From Sphingomonas zeae (GTDB lineage: Bacteria; Pseudomonadota; Alphaproteobacteria; Sphingomonadales; Sphingomonadaceae): a stretch of DNA of 64,000 bases. This document shows positions 15,204-24,023 of the stretch, piece by piece (position 1 is the first letter of the stretch; every line of letters starts with the position of its first letter). The stretch spans positions 409,908-473,907 of the forward strand of contig NZ_JACIFA010000002.1 of the NCBI RefSeq assembly GCF_014197135.1, written 5' to 3'. The notes below the pieces were generated by a model, which worked only from the letters and a program-made list of their open reading frames with translations, made no database searches and had not been told where the DNA came from. A program made the position numbers and the translations under genes.

Positions 15204-16135
15204 TTGCGGCCTCCCTCGATACCGGCGATGATCCGGCTGACCTCATTGGCGTCGAAGGGGCGCAGGTCGGTCATGCCCTCGCCGACACCGATGGCATGGA
15301 TCGGCAAGCCGTATTTCTCCGCCGCCGCGACCAGCACGCCGCCGCGCGCGGTGCCGTCCAGTTTGGTCATGACCAGACCGGTGACGCCTGCGACGTCCTT
15401 GAACACCTCGATCTGGTTGAGCGCATTCTGGCCGGTGGTGGCGTCGAGCACCAGCAGGATGTCATGCGGCGCCTCAGGGTTCAGGCGGCCGAGCACGCGG
15501 CGGATCTTGGACAGTTCGTCCATCAGCTCGCGCTTGTTCTGGAGGCGTCCGGCGGTGTCGACGATCAGCACGTCGATGCCGGTCGCGGTCGCCTGTTTTA
15601 CGGCTTCATAGACGATGCCCGCCGCGTCGCCGCCTTCCTTGCCCGACACGATCGGCACGCCGACCCGCTCGGCCCAGGTGGCGAGCTGGCCGATCGCGGC
15701 GGCGCGGAAGGTGTCGCCCGCCGCCAGCATCACGCCGTAATCCTGCTCCATGAACAGATGCGCCAGCTTGGCGATGGTCGTCGTCTTGCCCGATCCGTTG
15801 ACGCCGATGACCAGGATCACCTGCGGCCGGGGAAAGGCGTCGATCTCCAGCGGCGTGGCGACCTTGGCCAGCGCTTTCTCCACCTCCTCGGCGACGACCA
15901 GGCGGATGCCCAGATCCTCCATGTTCCGCTCGAAGCTGCCCTCGGCCAGCCGGGTGCGGATATGGCCCGCCGTTTCGGGGCCGAGGTCCGAGGCGATCAG
16001 CGCTTCCTCGATCTCGTCCAGCGTGTCGTCGTCGAGCCGCGCGGTGCCGAGCCCCGCCAGATTGCCGACCAACCGGTCCGAGGTACGACGGAAACCGCCG
16101 AGCAGCTTTTCGTGCCAGGAGGAGGAAGAACTCAT
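15200..16135 (-). CDS. ftsY: Signal recognition particle receptor FtsY
   Basis: The 311-residue SRP GTPase has a helical N domain and the G-domain motifs GVNGSGKTTT (G1), DTFRAAA, DTAGRLQNK (G3) and TKLDGTARGG (G4). FtsY docks ribosome-SRP complexes at the inner membrane; its partner Ffh is encoded 3.6 kb away. The acidic A domain of E. coli is missing, as is common in alphaproteobacteria. I used the ATG at 16135, which overlaps the mtaB stop by four bases; the longer frame has no similarity. Confidence 0.95.
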   Translation of the reverse strand: MSSSSSWHEKLLGGFRRTSDRLVGNLAGLGTARLDDDTLDEIEEALIASDLGPETAGHIRTRLAEGSFERNMEDLGIRLVVAEEVEKALAKVATPLEIDAFPRPQVILVIGVNGSGKTTTIAKLAHLFMEQDYGVMLAAGDTFRAAAIGQLATWAERVGVPIVSGKEGGDAAGIVYEAVKQATATGIDVLIVDTAGRLQNKRELMDELSKIRRVLGRLNPEAPHDILLVLDATTGQNALNQIEVFKDVAGVTGLVMTKLDGTARGGVLVAAAEKYGLPIHAIGVGEGMTDLRPFDANEVSRIIAGIEGGRK

Positions 16136-17376
16136 GCCAATTGTCCGATCAGATGGGTTTCGGTCGCCGCCGTAACCCGAACGCGGGCGATGCTGCCCGG
16201 TTCGATGGCGGGGGAAAAGTGAATGTCCGCGAAGTCGGGCGCGTGGCCGCGCGTGCCCGGCCGTTCGACCAGCACGTCGCGGGTCTGCCCGATCTGGGCG
16301 GCCAGCCAGTCGCGGCGGCGGCGGGCTGCGGCTTCGCGGAGCAATGCAGCCCGTTCGCGGCGCAGCGGGTGGGGCACCTGCGGCATCCGCGCGGCAGGCG
16401 TGCCGTCGCGCGCCGAATAGGGGAAAATATGCGCGTGAACGATCCGGCAATCGTCGATCAGCGCCAGCGTGTCCGCCGCCATCGCCTCATCCTCGGTCGG
16501 GAAGCCCGCGATCAGGTCGGCGCCGATCGCGATCTCCGGCCGCGCGGTCAGCAGGCGCTCGACGATCGCCACCGATTGGGCGCGGCTGTGGCGGCGTTTC
16601 ATCCGCTTGAGGATCAGGTCGTTGCCCGCCTGGAGCGAGAGATGCAGGTGCGGCATTACCCGCGCCTCGCCCGTCACCAGTTCGAACAACCGGTCGTCGA
16701 TCTCGATCGAGTCGAGCGACGACAGCCGCAGCCGGGGCAGGGCAGGAACATGGGTCAGGATACGCTCGATCAGAAGGCCGAGCGTCGGCTGTCCGGGCAG
16801 GTCGTGGCCATAGCTGGTCAGGTCGACGCCGGTCAGGACCACCTCTTGATGCCCCAGTTCGACCGCGCGCGCGATTCGCTCGATCACCAGCCCGGCGGGC
16901 ACCGAACGGCTTGGTCCGCGCCCGGTTGGGATGATGCAGAAGGTGCAGGCGTGATCGCAGCCATTCTGCACCTCGACAAAGGCGCGTGCATGGCCAGCAA
17001 AGGCGGAGGCAAGATGTGGCGCGGTTTCCACCACCCGTGACAGATCGGCGACCAGCATCGGCTCGGCCGAGGTCCAGCTTTCCGCGCGCAGCTTGTCGGC
17101 ATTGCCCAGTACGCGGGCGACCTCGGGCATGGCGGCAAAGCTAGCGGGGTCGATCTGCGCCGCACAGCCGGTCACGATGATCTGCGCATCGGGTCGCGCC
17201 CTGGCCGCGCGGCGGATCGCGGCGCGGGTCTGTTTGACCGCTTCGTTGGTGACGGCGCAGCTGTTGACGACGACCATGTCCCCGCCCTCGCCGACAAGCG
17301 TGCGGATCGTTTCGCTTTCGGCGATATTCAGGCGGCAGCCCAGGCTGATAATCTCGGGCCGAGGGAGGGACGACAT
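16132..17376 (-). CDS. mtaB: tRNA t6A37 methylthiotransferase MtaB
   Basis: A 414-residue radical-SAM methylthiotransferase. The N-terminal UPF0004 domain has cysteines in SLGCRLN, NSCAVTN and TGCAAQ, and the radical-SAM cluster motif is GCDHACTFCIIP. A C-terminal TRAM-like region closes the protein. MtaB adds the 2-methylthio group to N6-threonylcarbamoyladenosine at tRNA position 37. The SLGCRLN form, rather than TYGCQMN, favours MtaB over MiaB. The ATG at 17376 overlaps head-to-head with the start of the DUF924 gene. Confidence 0.92.
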   Translation of the reverse strand: MSSLPRPEIISLGCRLNIAESETIRTLVGEGGDMVVVNSCAVTNEAVKQTRAAIRRAARARPDAQIIVTGCAAQIDPASFAAMPEVARVLGNADKLRAESWTSAEPMLVADLSRVVETAPHLASAFAGHARAFVEVQNGCDHACTFCIIPTGRGPSRSVPAGLVIERIARAVELGHQEVVLTGVDLTSYGHDLPGQPTLGLLIERILTHVPALPRLRLSSLDSIEIDDRLFELVTGEARVMPHLHLSLQAGNDLILKRMKRRHSRAQSVAIVERLLTARPEIAIGADLIAGFPTEDEAMAADTLALIDDCRIVHAHIFPYSARDGTPAARMPQVPHPLRRERAALLREAAARRRRDWLAAQIGQTRDVLVERPGTRGHAPDFADIHFSPAIEPGSIARVRVTAATETHLIGQLA

Positions 17377-17950
17377 GACCGCCGATCTAGGGATGGATGA
17401 ACGAATAGTCCACGCGCAGACGCAGGACGTTCTCGACTTCTGGTTTTCGCTGGCCCCGGAAAAGCATTTCGCCAGGGACGAGGCCCTCGACCGCGTGATC
17501 GCCGAGCGTTTTGGCACGCTGCGTGACCAGGTGCTGGCGACGGAGGCGGCGGGGTGGCGCGACGATCCCGACACGCTGCTCGCCGCTATCCTGCTGCTCG
17601 ACCAGTTTTCGCGCAACCTGCATCGGGGCTCCGCACAGGCCTTCGCCGCCGATCCGCTGGCGCTGGACCTGTGCCTCTCCGCGATCGATGCGGGGTGGGA
17701 GCATCATTATCCGCCCGAGCGTCTGGCGTTCGTCTATCTGCCTCTAATGCACGCGGAATCGCGAGCAATGCAGGATCTGAGCGTCGCCAAGTTCACTGAA
17801 TTGGGGCGGGAGGACAATCTGGCCTTCGCGCGCGATCACCGCGACGTCATCCGGCTTTATGGTCGTTACCCCAGCCGCAACGCGGCGCTGGGGCGCGCCA
17901 CGACCGAGGAGGAGCGCCTCTATCTCAGCCGGCCAGGCGCGGGCTGGTAG
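17375..17950 (+). CDS. DUF924 family protein
   Basis: A 191-residue helical protein of the DUF924 family: VLDFWFS near the start, LLLDQFSRNLHRG, AFVYLPLMHAES and the final GRYPSRNAALGR are its hallmarks. The fold resembles tetratricopeptide-like helices; the function is unknown. A GGAGGG lies just upstream of the ATG at 17375, which favours it over the ATG at 17393. The start codon overlaps the mtaB start in the sequence CATG. The 3' end overlaps the convergent GGDEF-EAL gene by 26 bp. Confidence 0.85.
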   Translation: MTADLGMDERIVHAQTQDVLDFWFSLAPEKHFARDEALDRVIAERFGTLRDQVLATEAAGWRDDPDTLLAAILLLDQFSRNLHRGSAQAFAADPLALDLCLSAIDAGWEHHYPPERLAFVYLPLMHAESRAMQDLSVAKFTELGREDNLAFARDHRDVIRLYGRYPSRNAALGRATTEEERLYLSRPGAGW

Positions 17951-19466
17951 GCGCGCTGGCCGTCGTGCCCGCCAGCAGGCGTTTTTCGGCCAGCATCTGA
18001 CGAACCTGCGCCAAGTCGAGGGGCGGGCCATAGAGCGCGCCCTGACCATGCGAGCAGCCAATGTCGCGCAACCGCATCTCGATATCCAGGTCTCGCACGC
18101 CCTTGGCTGCGACTGGCAGATGCAGGCTGTCACCCAGATGGACGATGGCAGTGACGATCGCGCAGCAATCGGGATCGGAGGCCATGTTGCGGATGAAGTT
18201 AGGATCGATCCGCACCCGGTCGAAGGGAAGGGCACGCAGGTGCGCAAGGCTGGAATAGCCACGTCCGAACGCGTCGAGTGCCAGCGCAATGCCCTGATTC
18301 TTCAAGCTGATGACGATCGACTGCGCCAGCGCGAGATTGGCGAACAGCGCATTCTCGGTAATCTCGATTTCCAACCGGTGGGCCGGAAAGCCGCATTCGG
18401 TCAGTGTCTTGATGATCTTTTGCGCCAGCCAGGCATCCTGGAACTGAGATGCCGCCAGCGGGATCGACAGCGTGATCGACGGGTCCCAGTCGCGCGCCGC
18501 CGCCATCGCCTGTCGCATCAGCGACAGCGACACCTCGCCCGATAGGCCGCAAGCCTCGGCGACCGGCATGAAGCGCTCGGCGGTCATCGTGCCCAAGCTG
18601 GGATGCTCCCAATGCCCCGACACCTCAAACCCGGTCAGCCGCGCCGTGCCCAGATCGACCTGCGCCTCGAACCGGGGCTGAATATCCCCCTGCGCCAGGG
18701 CCGCGCGAAGATCGGTGATGATGGCGTTACGCTCCGCCATGGCCTCTTCCATCGCGGGCACGAACCAGAGCGGCTTGCCGTCATTACGCGCCTTGGCGGC
18801 GATCAGTGCGAGGTCGGCCTGGCGGACCAGCCGGTCGATCGTCGCGGTACCGTCGTCGATGCGGGTCAGCGCGATGGCGGCGCGGGGCGTGAGTTCCTGT
18901 TCGGCCAGGCGAACCGGCTGGCCGAGGCGGATGGCCAGCCGTTCGGCCAGCCGCTCGACCCGGTCGCGCCCGCGCGGATCGAAGGGGATGAGGCAGCCGA
19001 AGCAATCGCCCTCGAACCGCGCGACGATCGCATCGGACGGTGCCTCGTCGCGAATGGTCTTGGCGACGTGGCGGAGCAGCAGGTCGCCCGTTTCATGCCC
19101 CAACGACCCGGCGATGGCGCGAAAACGGTCTATATCGACGAGCATCAGCGCGATGCCGCGATGGCGCCGCCGCACGCTTTCGATCATGCCCTGTCCCGCA
19201 TCATGGAAGTACCGCCGGTTCGTAAGCCCGGTCAGCGGATCGATCTGCTCGGCATCGGGGGAGCGGGCGGACAAGGCGGGCAATCGCCAATAGACGAGGG
19301 TCGCGGCAATAGCGGTCGCCGACAGCAGCATCTTGGCAGACTGGTCCATCCCCAGCTGGATCAGGACGATCGCGGCGGCCAGCAACAGGACGCCGCCCGC
19401 CACCGCCGCGCCCGAAAAGCTGGCGGACGCAGAGGTTTTGGCGACGATGTGACGCGACGCGGACAT
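17925..19466 (-). CDS. GGDEF-EAL domain protein with degenerate active sites
   Basis: A 513-residue protein with two N-terminal membrane segments (residues 18-65), a GGDEF domain and an EAL domain. The GGDEF motif is replaced by EGDCF (in ARFEGDCFG). In the EAL domain the signature EAL is EVS, the usual VNLSA is IPLAA, the DDFG pair is DAFG, the catalytic KID lysine is Arg, and AEGVE is AKGVR. Several metal ligands are therefore lost, and I infer that it neither makes nor degrades cyclic di-GMP and acts as a sensor or scaffold. It stands alone. Confidence 0.88.
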   Translation of the reverse strand: MSASRHIVAKTSASASFSGAAVAGGVLLLAAAIVLIQLGMDQSAKMLLSATAIAATLVYWRLPALSARSPDAEQIDPLTGLTNRRYFHDAGQGMIESVRRRHRGIALMLVDIDRFRAIAGSLGHETGDLLLRHVAKTIRDEAPSDAIVARFEGDCFGCLIPFDPRGRDRVERLAERLAIRLGQPVRLAEQELTPRAAIALTRIDDGTATIDRLVRQADLALIAAKARNDGKPLWFVPAMEEAMAERNAIITDLRAALAQGDIQPRFEAQVDLGTARLTGFEVSGHWEHPSLGTMTAERFMPVAEACGLSGEVSLSLMRQAMAAARDWDPSITLSIPLAASQFQDAWLAQKIIKTLTECGFPAHRLEIEITENALFANLALAQSIVISLKNQGIALALDAFGRGYSSLAHLRALPFDRVRIDPNFIRNMASDPDCCAIVTAIVHLGDSLHLPVAAKGVRDLDIEMRLRDIGCSHGQGALYGPPLDLAQVRQMLAEKRLLAGTTASAPTSPRLAG

Positions 19467-19612
19467 GGCCTAGCGGTCGCATGGCAGGGGTGTACAATGG
19501 GTTAACGCCGCGTCCGACCGCGCCAGACTTGCGTCCGTCGGCATTTTCCCATAAGAGCCCACCCAGGTTCCGTTTCGGAATGTGAAAGTGAAGCGCCCAA
19601 GGGTGCACGCTG

Positions 19613-19640
19613 GCCGGCGAGGTTTCGCCCGCCGGCGCTT
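19613..19640 (+). promoter_or_regulatory. GC-rich hairpin in the leader upstream of ffh
   Basis: GCCGGCG and CGCCGGC (7 bp) enclose an inner GGCGA/TCGCC option and are followed by CTTTTGCGTTT. It could be a terminator or attenuator ahead of the ffh operon. The rest of 19467-19707 shows no gene. Confidence 0.4.
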
Positions 19641-19707
19641 TTGCGTTTGGCGATGCGGCATGGGTTTGTGGACCGGACTTCGGGTCAGGTTTTAACGAGG
19701 TGAGGCG

Positions 19708-21231
19708 ATGTTCGACAGCTTGAGTGATCGGCTTGGCGGCGTTTTCGACCGCCTCCGCGGCCGTGGCGCGCTGACCGAGGCGGATGTCCGTACCGCGATG
19801 CGCGAAGTGCGCGTGGCGCTGTTGGAGGCCGACGTCGCGCTGCCCGTGGCGCGCGATTTCGTCGACAAGGTGACCGAACAGGCGATTGGTCAGAACGTCC
19901 TGCGCTCGATCACGCCAGGCCAGCAGGTCGTCAAGATCGTCCATGACGCGCTGATCGCGATGCTGGGCGCGGATGCCAGCGAGCTTCTGCTCGACGTGAC
20001 GCCGCCCGCGGTCGTGATGATGGTCGGCCTTCAGGGCTCGGGCAAGACCACGACCACCGCCAAGATCGCCAAGCGGCTGTCGGGCGGCGCGATGGGTCGC
20101 GAGCGCAAGAAGGTGCTGATGGCGTCGCTCGACGTCAATCGCCCTGCCGCGCAGGAGCAGTTGGCGACGCTGGGCACCCAGGTCGAGGTCGCGACCCTGC
20201 CGATCATCCAGGGTCAGCAGCCGGTCGAGATCGCGCGGCGCGCGCTGCAGGCCGCCAAGCTCCAGGGCTATGACGTCCTGATGCTCGACACCGCCGGTCG
20301 TCTGCACGTCGACCAGGCGCTGATGGACGAGATGAAGGCGGTGGCGGAAATCGCCCAGCCTCAGGAAATCCTGCTCGTCGTCGACTCGCTGACCGGCCAG
20401 GACGCGGTGAACGTCGCGACCAGCTTCTCCGAGCAGGTGCCGCTGACCGGCGTGGTGCTGACCCGTATGGACGGCGATGCGCGCGGTGGTGCGGCGCTGT
20501 CGATGCGTGCCGTTACTGGCAAGCCCATCAAGTTCGCCGGTGTCGGCGAAAAGATGGACGCGCTGGAAGCCTTCCACCCGGAGCGTGTCGCGGGCCGCAT
20601 CCTCGGCATGGGCGACGTCGTGTCGTTGGTCGAGCGCGCCGCCGAGACGATCCAGCAGGAAGACGCCGAGCGCATGGCCATGAAGATGGCCAAGGGTCAG
20701 TTCGACATGAACGACCTGCGCGGCCAGCTTCAGCAGATGCGCCGCATGGGCGGCCTCGGCGCGCTGGCGGGCATGATGCCGGGCATGAAGAAGGCGCAGA
20801 ACGCGCTGAACGATGCCGGCGGCGACAAAATCCTGCTCCGCATGGACGCGATCATCACCTCGATGACGCCCAAGGAGCGCACCAAGCCCGAGCTGGTCAA
20901 CGCCAAGCGCAAGATCCGCATCGCCAAGGGTTCGGGCACTACGGTGCAGGACGTGAACAAGCTCCTGAAGATGCATCAGGAAATGTCCACGGCGATGAAG
21001 AAGATCAAGAAGATGGGCGGCATCAAGGGCATGATGTCGATGCTCGGCAAGGGCGGCCTTGGCGGCCTGGGCAACGCCCTGGGCGGTCCGCAGATGGGCG
21101 ATATGCTCAACAAGGCGGGCGGTGGTGGCGGCCTGCCGGGCATCGGCGGCATGGGTGCGGGCGGCGGCAAGCTGCCCGAGGGCATGCCCAAGCTGCCGCC
21201 CGGCTTCGAGAATCTCCTGAAGAAGAAATAA
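19708..21231 (+). CDS. ffh: Signal recognition particle protein Ffh
   Basis: The 507-residue SRP54 protein has an N domain, then a G domain with GLQGSGKTTTTAK near residue 108, DVNRPAAQEQL, DTAGRLHVD near 194 and TRMDGDARGGAAL. A methionine-rich M domain (DLRGQLQQMRRMGG, SMTPKERTKPEL, GSGTTVQDVNKLL) binds 4.5S RNA and signal peptides, and a Gly-rich tail ends PPGFENLLKKK. It targets membrane proteins to FtsY. It heads the ffh-rpsP-rimM cluster, with rpsP 57 bp downstream. Confidence 0.97.
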   Translation: MFDSLSDRLGGVFDRLRGRGALTEADVRTAMREVRVALLEADVALPVARDFVDKVTEQAIGQNVLRSITPGQQVVKIVHDALIAMLGADASELLLDVTPPAVVMMVGLQGSGKTTTTAKIAKRLSGGAMGRERKKVLMASLDVNRPAAQEQLATLGTQVEVATLPIIQGQQPVEIARRALQAAKLQGYDVLMLDTAGRLHVDQALMDEMKAVAEIAQPQEILLVVDSLTGQDAVNVATSFSEQVPLTGVVLTRMDGDARGGAALSMRAVTGKPIKFAGVGEKMDALEAFHPERVAGRILGMGDVVSLVERAAETIQQEDAERMAMKMAKGQFDMNDLRGQLQQMRRMGGLGALAGMMPGMKKAQNALNDAGGDKILLRMDAIITSMTPKERTKPELVNAKRKIRIAKGSGTTVQDVNKLLKMHQEMSTAMKKIKKMGGIKGMMSMLGKGGLGGLGNALGGPQMGDMLNKAGGGGGLPGIGGMGAGGGKLPEGMPKLPPGFENLLKKK

Positions 21232-21288
21232 CCCCCGCGCCGGACGGAATGCCGGTGAATTCGAACGTGTTAACTCAAGGACTGAAAT

Positions 21289-21675
21289 ATGGCTCTCAGC
21301 ATTCGTCTGTCGCGTGGTGGCTCGAAGAAGCGCCCTTACTACCGCATCGTGGTGGCCGACGCCCGTGCGCCGCGCGACGGCAAGTTCATCGAGAAGATCG
21401 GCAACTACAACCCGCTCCTCGCCAAGGACAATGATCAGCGCGTGCAGCTCGACGCCGAGCGCGCGAAGCACTGGCTGGCCAATGGCGCGCAGCCGACCGA
21501 CCGCGTCGCCCGCTTCCTGGACGCCGCCGGTGTCCGTGAGCGCGCCGCGCGCAACAACCCGAACAAGGCGAAGCCCGGCGAAAAGGCCACCGAGCGCGCT
21601 GAAGAGCGTGCCGAGAAGCTGAAGGCCGCTCAGGAAGCCGCCAACGCTCCGGCCGAAGAAACCGCCGAAGCCTAA
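21289..21675 (+). CDS. rpsP: 30S ribosomal protein S16
   Basis: The 128-residue product begins with the typical [24 protein letters not shown] and contains [11 protein letters not shown]. The S16 core ends near residue 85; a 40-residue Lys/Glu/Ala-rich extension follows, as in many alphaproteobacteria. S16 binds the 16S rRNA 5' domain. It is cotranscribed with ffh and rimM by position. Confidence 0.97.
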   Translation: MALSIRLSRGGSKKRPYYRIVVADARAPRDGKFIEKIGNYNPLLAKDNDQRVQLDAERAKHWLANGAQPTDRVARFLDAAGVRERAARNNPNKAKPGEKATERAEERAEKLKAAQEAANAPAEETAEA

Positions 21676-21781
21676 TCGGCTTTCGGCTCTGCGCTGCCCC
21701 GGTCGATCGCGATCGGGCCAGCGCAAGGCACCGGATACGGGGTCGTGCGTTTTCCAAAGCCAATGGCTTAGGAGAAAGCGC

Positions 21782-21922
21782 ATGACCCCACCGACCGAAC
21801 CCGATCCCCGGACCGCACCTGACGATCATGACGACGCGACCAACCAAGGCGTCTCCGCCCCCGAGCCTGTCGAAGGCGGCGACGACACCCCCGATGGAGA
21901 CGGCGAATCGCCCCAAGGGTGA
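21782..21922 (+). CDS. Short acidic ORF with strong ribosome site, overlapping the rimM start (leader peptide or frameshift remnant)
   Basis: The ATG at 21782 follows a good TTAGGAGAAAGCGC ribosome site and encodes 46 residues rich in Asp, Pro and Gly, ending in a TGA at 21920-21922. It overlaps the first 95 bp of the annotated rimM frame in another phase. It may couple translation into rimM, or a one-base shift may hide a longer acidic RimM N-terminus. Nothing in the family predicts it. Confidence 0.4.
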   Translation: MTPPTEPDPRTAPDDHDDATNQGVSAPEPVEGGDDTPDGDGESPQG

Positions 21923-22388
21923 GCCGCGCGTCACGCTGGCGGTGATCGTCGGCGCGCACGGCATTGCGGGCGAGGTCCGGTTGAAGGTCTTTGCCGACGA
22001 TCTGTCGGACTATCGCTCGTTCAATGACGGCGCGCTGACGCTGAAATCGACGCGCGAAGGCTCGAACGGCGTCATCGCGCGTTTCGCCGAAGTCACTGAC
22101 CGTAACGCCGCCGAGGCGCTGCGTGGTACGGAACTGACGGTGGCGCGCTCTGCCCTGCCTCCGCTGGAGGACGGCGAATATTATCATGCCGACATTATTG
22201 GCCTGTCCGCGATCGCCAGTGACGGCGAGGAACTGGGCCATATCGCGCTGATCGAGAATTTCGGCGCGGGCGACGTGCTCGAGATCGAACGCCCCGATGG
22301 CCGCCGCTTCATGGTGCCGATGAATGCACAGGCCGTGCCCGAATGGAATCAGGACCGCCTGATCGTGGAGCGCGCTTTCATCGCCTGA
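21828..22388 (+). CDS. rimM: Ribosome maturation factor RimM
   Basis: The longest frame gives 186 residues. The RimM core starts at [21 protein letters not shown] and continues through [10 protein letters not shown] and a PRC-barrel ending [14 protein letters not shown]. RimM helps assemble the 30S head by binding S19. Neither the ATG at 21828 nor the one at 21894 (164 residues, a more usual length) has its own ribosome site; the good site upstream belongs to the ORF at 21782. The true start is therefore unsettled. The 3' end overlaps the convergent oxidoreductase gene by 11 bp. Confidence 0.92.
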   Translation: MTTRPTKASPPPSLSKAATTPPMETANRPKGEPRVTLAVIVGAHGIAGEVRLKVFADDLSDYRSFNDGALTLKSTREGSNGVIARFAEVTDRNAAEALRGTELTVARSALPPLEDGEYYHADIIGLSAIASDGEELGHIALIENFGAGDVLEIERPDGRRFMVPMNAQAVPEWNQDRLIVERAFIA

Positions 22389-23286
22389 TCGGGCGTTGCG
22401 CGTTCAACAAGTTGCGGATCGTCGTGGCCGCGACGCCTGCCTCGCCCATGGCGTGGCTGATCTGATCCAGCCCCTTCACCACATCACCCGCCGCGAACAG
22501 GCCGGGAACTGAGGTCCGCTGGTGGTCGTCCACCTCCAGGCAACCGCTCGGATCGGCCTTCGCACCCGCCGATACCGCCAGTTCGGACCGGATGCGGGAG
22601 CCCATCGCCGGATAGACGCTGTCAAAGTCCATCCGCCCGCTTGCCGTATCGAGCGCGATCCGATCCCCTTCGATCGCCCAGCCGCCGCAGGGGCCATCGA
22701 CGCGCTTCACCCCCGCATCGTCCAAGGCCTTCGCGCATTCGGGATCGAGATCATGCCCGGCATCGGGGGCAATCAGCGTCACGTCGCGGGTAAAGCCGCG
22801 CAGAAACAGCGCCTCGCGCATGCCATGGTCGCTGGTGCCGATCACGCCGACGCGCTTGTCGGTAACCTCATAGCCGTCACAGACCGGGCAATAGCGGATG
22901 AGGCCGCGCTCCAGCGCCGGATCGTGCACCTCGGGCAACAGGTGCCTGGGCCGATGATTGACCACGCCCGTCGCCAGCAGAACGGTGCGGGTGGGGTACG
23001 CGCCTTCATCGGTCAGGACCCGGAAATGCCCATCGTCGGGCCGGATCGCCGTGACCCGGTGCGGCGTGCAATGTGCGCCATAGCGCTGCGCTTGGTCATG
23101 CATCCGGGCGAGCAGCGCCTTGCCACTGATCCCTTCCGGGAAACCGGCATGATTATGCGTGCACGGGATCATCGCGGCACGGCTCGCCCCGCTATCGAAC
23201 ATATGGATACGCAGGTGATAGCGGGCGAGATAGATCGCCGCTGTCAGTCCCGCCGGCCCCGCGCCGATGATGATGCAATCGTCCAT
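22378..23286 (-). CDS. Thioredoxin reductase-like NAD(P)/FAD oxidoreductase
   Basis: A 302-residue two-dinucleotide-binding flavoprotein. The FAD motif [15 protein letters not shown] is at the start, the redox pair CPVC follows in [10 protein letters not shown] near residue 140, the second nucleotide motif is [16 protein letters not shown] and the closing FAD motif is GLFAAGDVV. The CPVC pair suggests disulfide reductase chemistry, but the second nucleotide motif lacks the usual GGG, so the partner and cofactor are uncertain. It runs against the ribosomal operon and is divergent from vapB. Confidence 0.85.
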   Translation of the reverse strand: MDDCIIIGAGPAGLTAAIYLARYHLRIHMFDSGASRAAMIPCTHNHAGFPEGISGKALLARMHDQAQRYGAHCTPHRVTAIRPDDGHFRVLTDEGAYPTRTVLLATGVVNHRPRHLLPEVHDPALERGLIRYCPVCDGYEVTDKRVGVIGTSDHGMREALFLRGFTRDVTLIAPDAGHDLDPECAKALDDAGVKRVDGPCGGWAIEGDRIALDTASGRMDFDSVYPAMGSRIRSELAVSAGAKADPSGCLEVDDHQRTSVPGLFAAGDVVKGLDQISHAMGEAGVAATTIRNLLNAQRPIRR

Positions 23287-23341
23287 GGCGGGGCAAAGCG
23301 CGAGCGCTCGCAACGTTCCTTGGCGTTTCTCCAAGGACCAT

Positions 23342-23362
23342 GTATATACACGGCGTATATAC
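23342..23362. promoter_or_regulatory. Two GTATATAC boxes upstream of vapBC (candidate autoregulatory operator)
   Basis: Two identical self-complementary 8-mers at 23342-23349 and 23355-23362 have starts 13 bp apart, just upstream of the vapB ribosome site and between two divergent genes. VapBC complexes commonly repress their own promoters through such AT-rich palindromes. Confidence 0.6.
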
Positions 23363-23371
23363 GGAGGTGAT

Positions 23372-23644
23372 ATGGGCAAGGACTATCAGGCGAAAGTCTT
23401 CCGCTCGGGCAATTCGCTGGCGCTGCGTTTGCCCGCAGCGCTGGGGCTGGTGGAAGGAACCGAGATGACGCTTCGGGAAGAGCAAGGGCGCTATGTGTTC
23501 GAGCCCGTGCAAGCGCTGCGCAAGACGATCGACCTGACGGGTATCGCCGGGTCGATGCCGTGGCTGAAACCGATCGAACGGGATGAGCGTGAGTTCGACG
23601 ATCCTGAGCGGCCATGGCACCTGCTGAACGGAAAGGACGCGTAG
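23372..23644 (+). CDS. vapB: VapB-type antitoxin (AbrB/MazE fold)
   Basis: The 90-residue protein begins with an AbrB-like swapped-hairpin domain ([30 protein letters not shown]) and has an acidic C-terminal tail with tryptophans ([15 protein letters not shown]) that would wrap the toxin. The ATG at 23372 follows GGAGG. The toxin gene starts four bases after its stop. The N-terminal domain is expected to bind the GTATATAC boxes. Confidence 0.87.
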   Translation: MGKDYQAKVFRSGNSLALRLPAALGLVEGTEMTLREEQGRYVFEPVQALRKTIDLTGIAGSMPWLKPIERDEREFDDPERPWHLLNGKDA

Positions 23645-23648
23645 GCCG

Positions 23649-24023
23649 GTGCGTTATCTGATCGACACCAACTGCTGCATATTCCTGTTTGCGGGTGAAT
23701 ATCCGGCGTTGCTCGACCGCGTATCGGCAACGCCAGTAGGTGAGATCGGTCTCTCCAGCATCGTTTTTGCTGAGCTGGCTCTGGGTGTCCGCCACGGCAA
23801 ACCGCCTCTGGAGCGCCAGTTGGAGCAACTCGCCAAGCAGATGCCGATCCTTCCGTTCGACGAAGCAGCGGCGCGCTGCTATGCGACCCTTCCTTTTCGG
23901 CGGGGACGGTTCGACCGGCTGCTCGCTGCCCATGCGCTCAGTCTGGGCGGCACCGTCATCACCAATAACGAGGCCGACTTTGTCGACATCCCCGGCCTGA
24001 CCATCGAGAACTGGACGCTGTGA
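23649..24023 (+). CDS. vapC: VapC-type PIN-domain toxin ribonuclease
   Basis: The 124-residue PIN-domain protein has the acidic metal-binding residues expected for the family: Asp in LIDTNCC, Glu in VFAELALG, Asp in [10 protein letters not shown] and Asp/Asn residues in TNNEADF. VapC toxins cleave tRNA or rRNA and halt translation. The start is GTG. Its stop overlaps the trmD GTG start by four bases, so toxin and TrmD translation are coupled. Confidence 0.88.
   Translation: MRYLIDTNCCIFLFAGEYPALLDRVSATPVGEIGLSSIVFAELALGVRHGKPPLERQLEQLAKQMPILPFDEAAARCYATLPFRRGRFDRLLAAHALSLGGTVITNNEADFVDIPGLTIENWTL

Noticed and set aside
19201..21783. An 860-codon minus-strand frame
   Set aside because: It covers ffh and rpsP in antisense and has a low-complexity translation rich in His, Arg and Ala, typical of a shadow frame.
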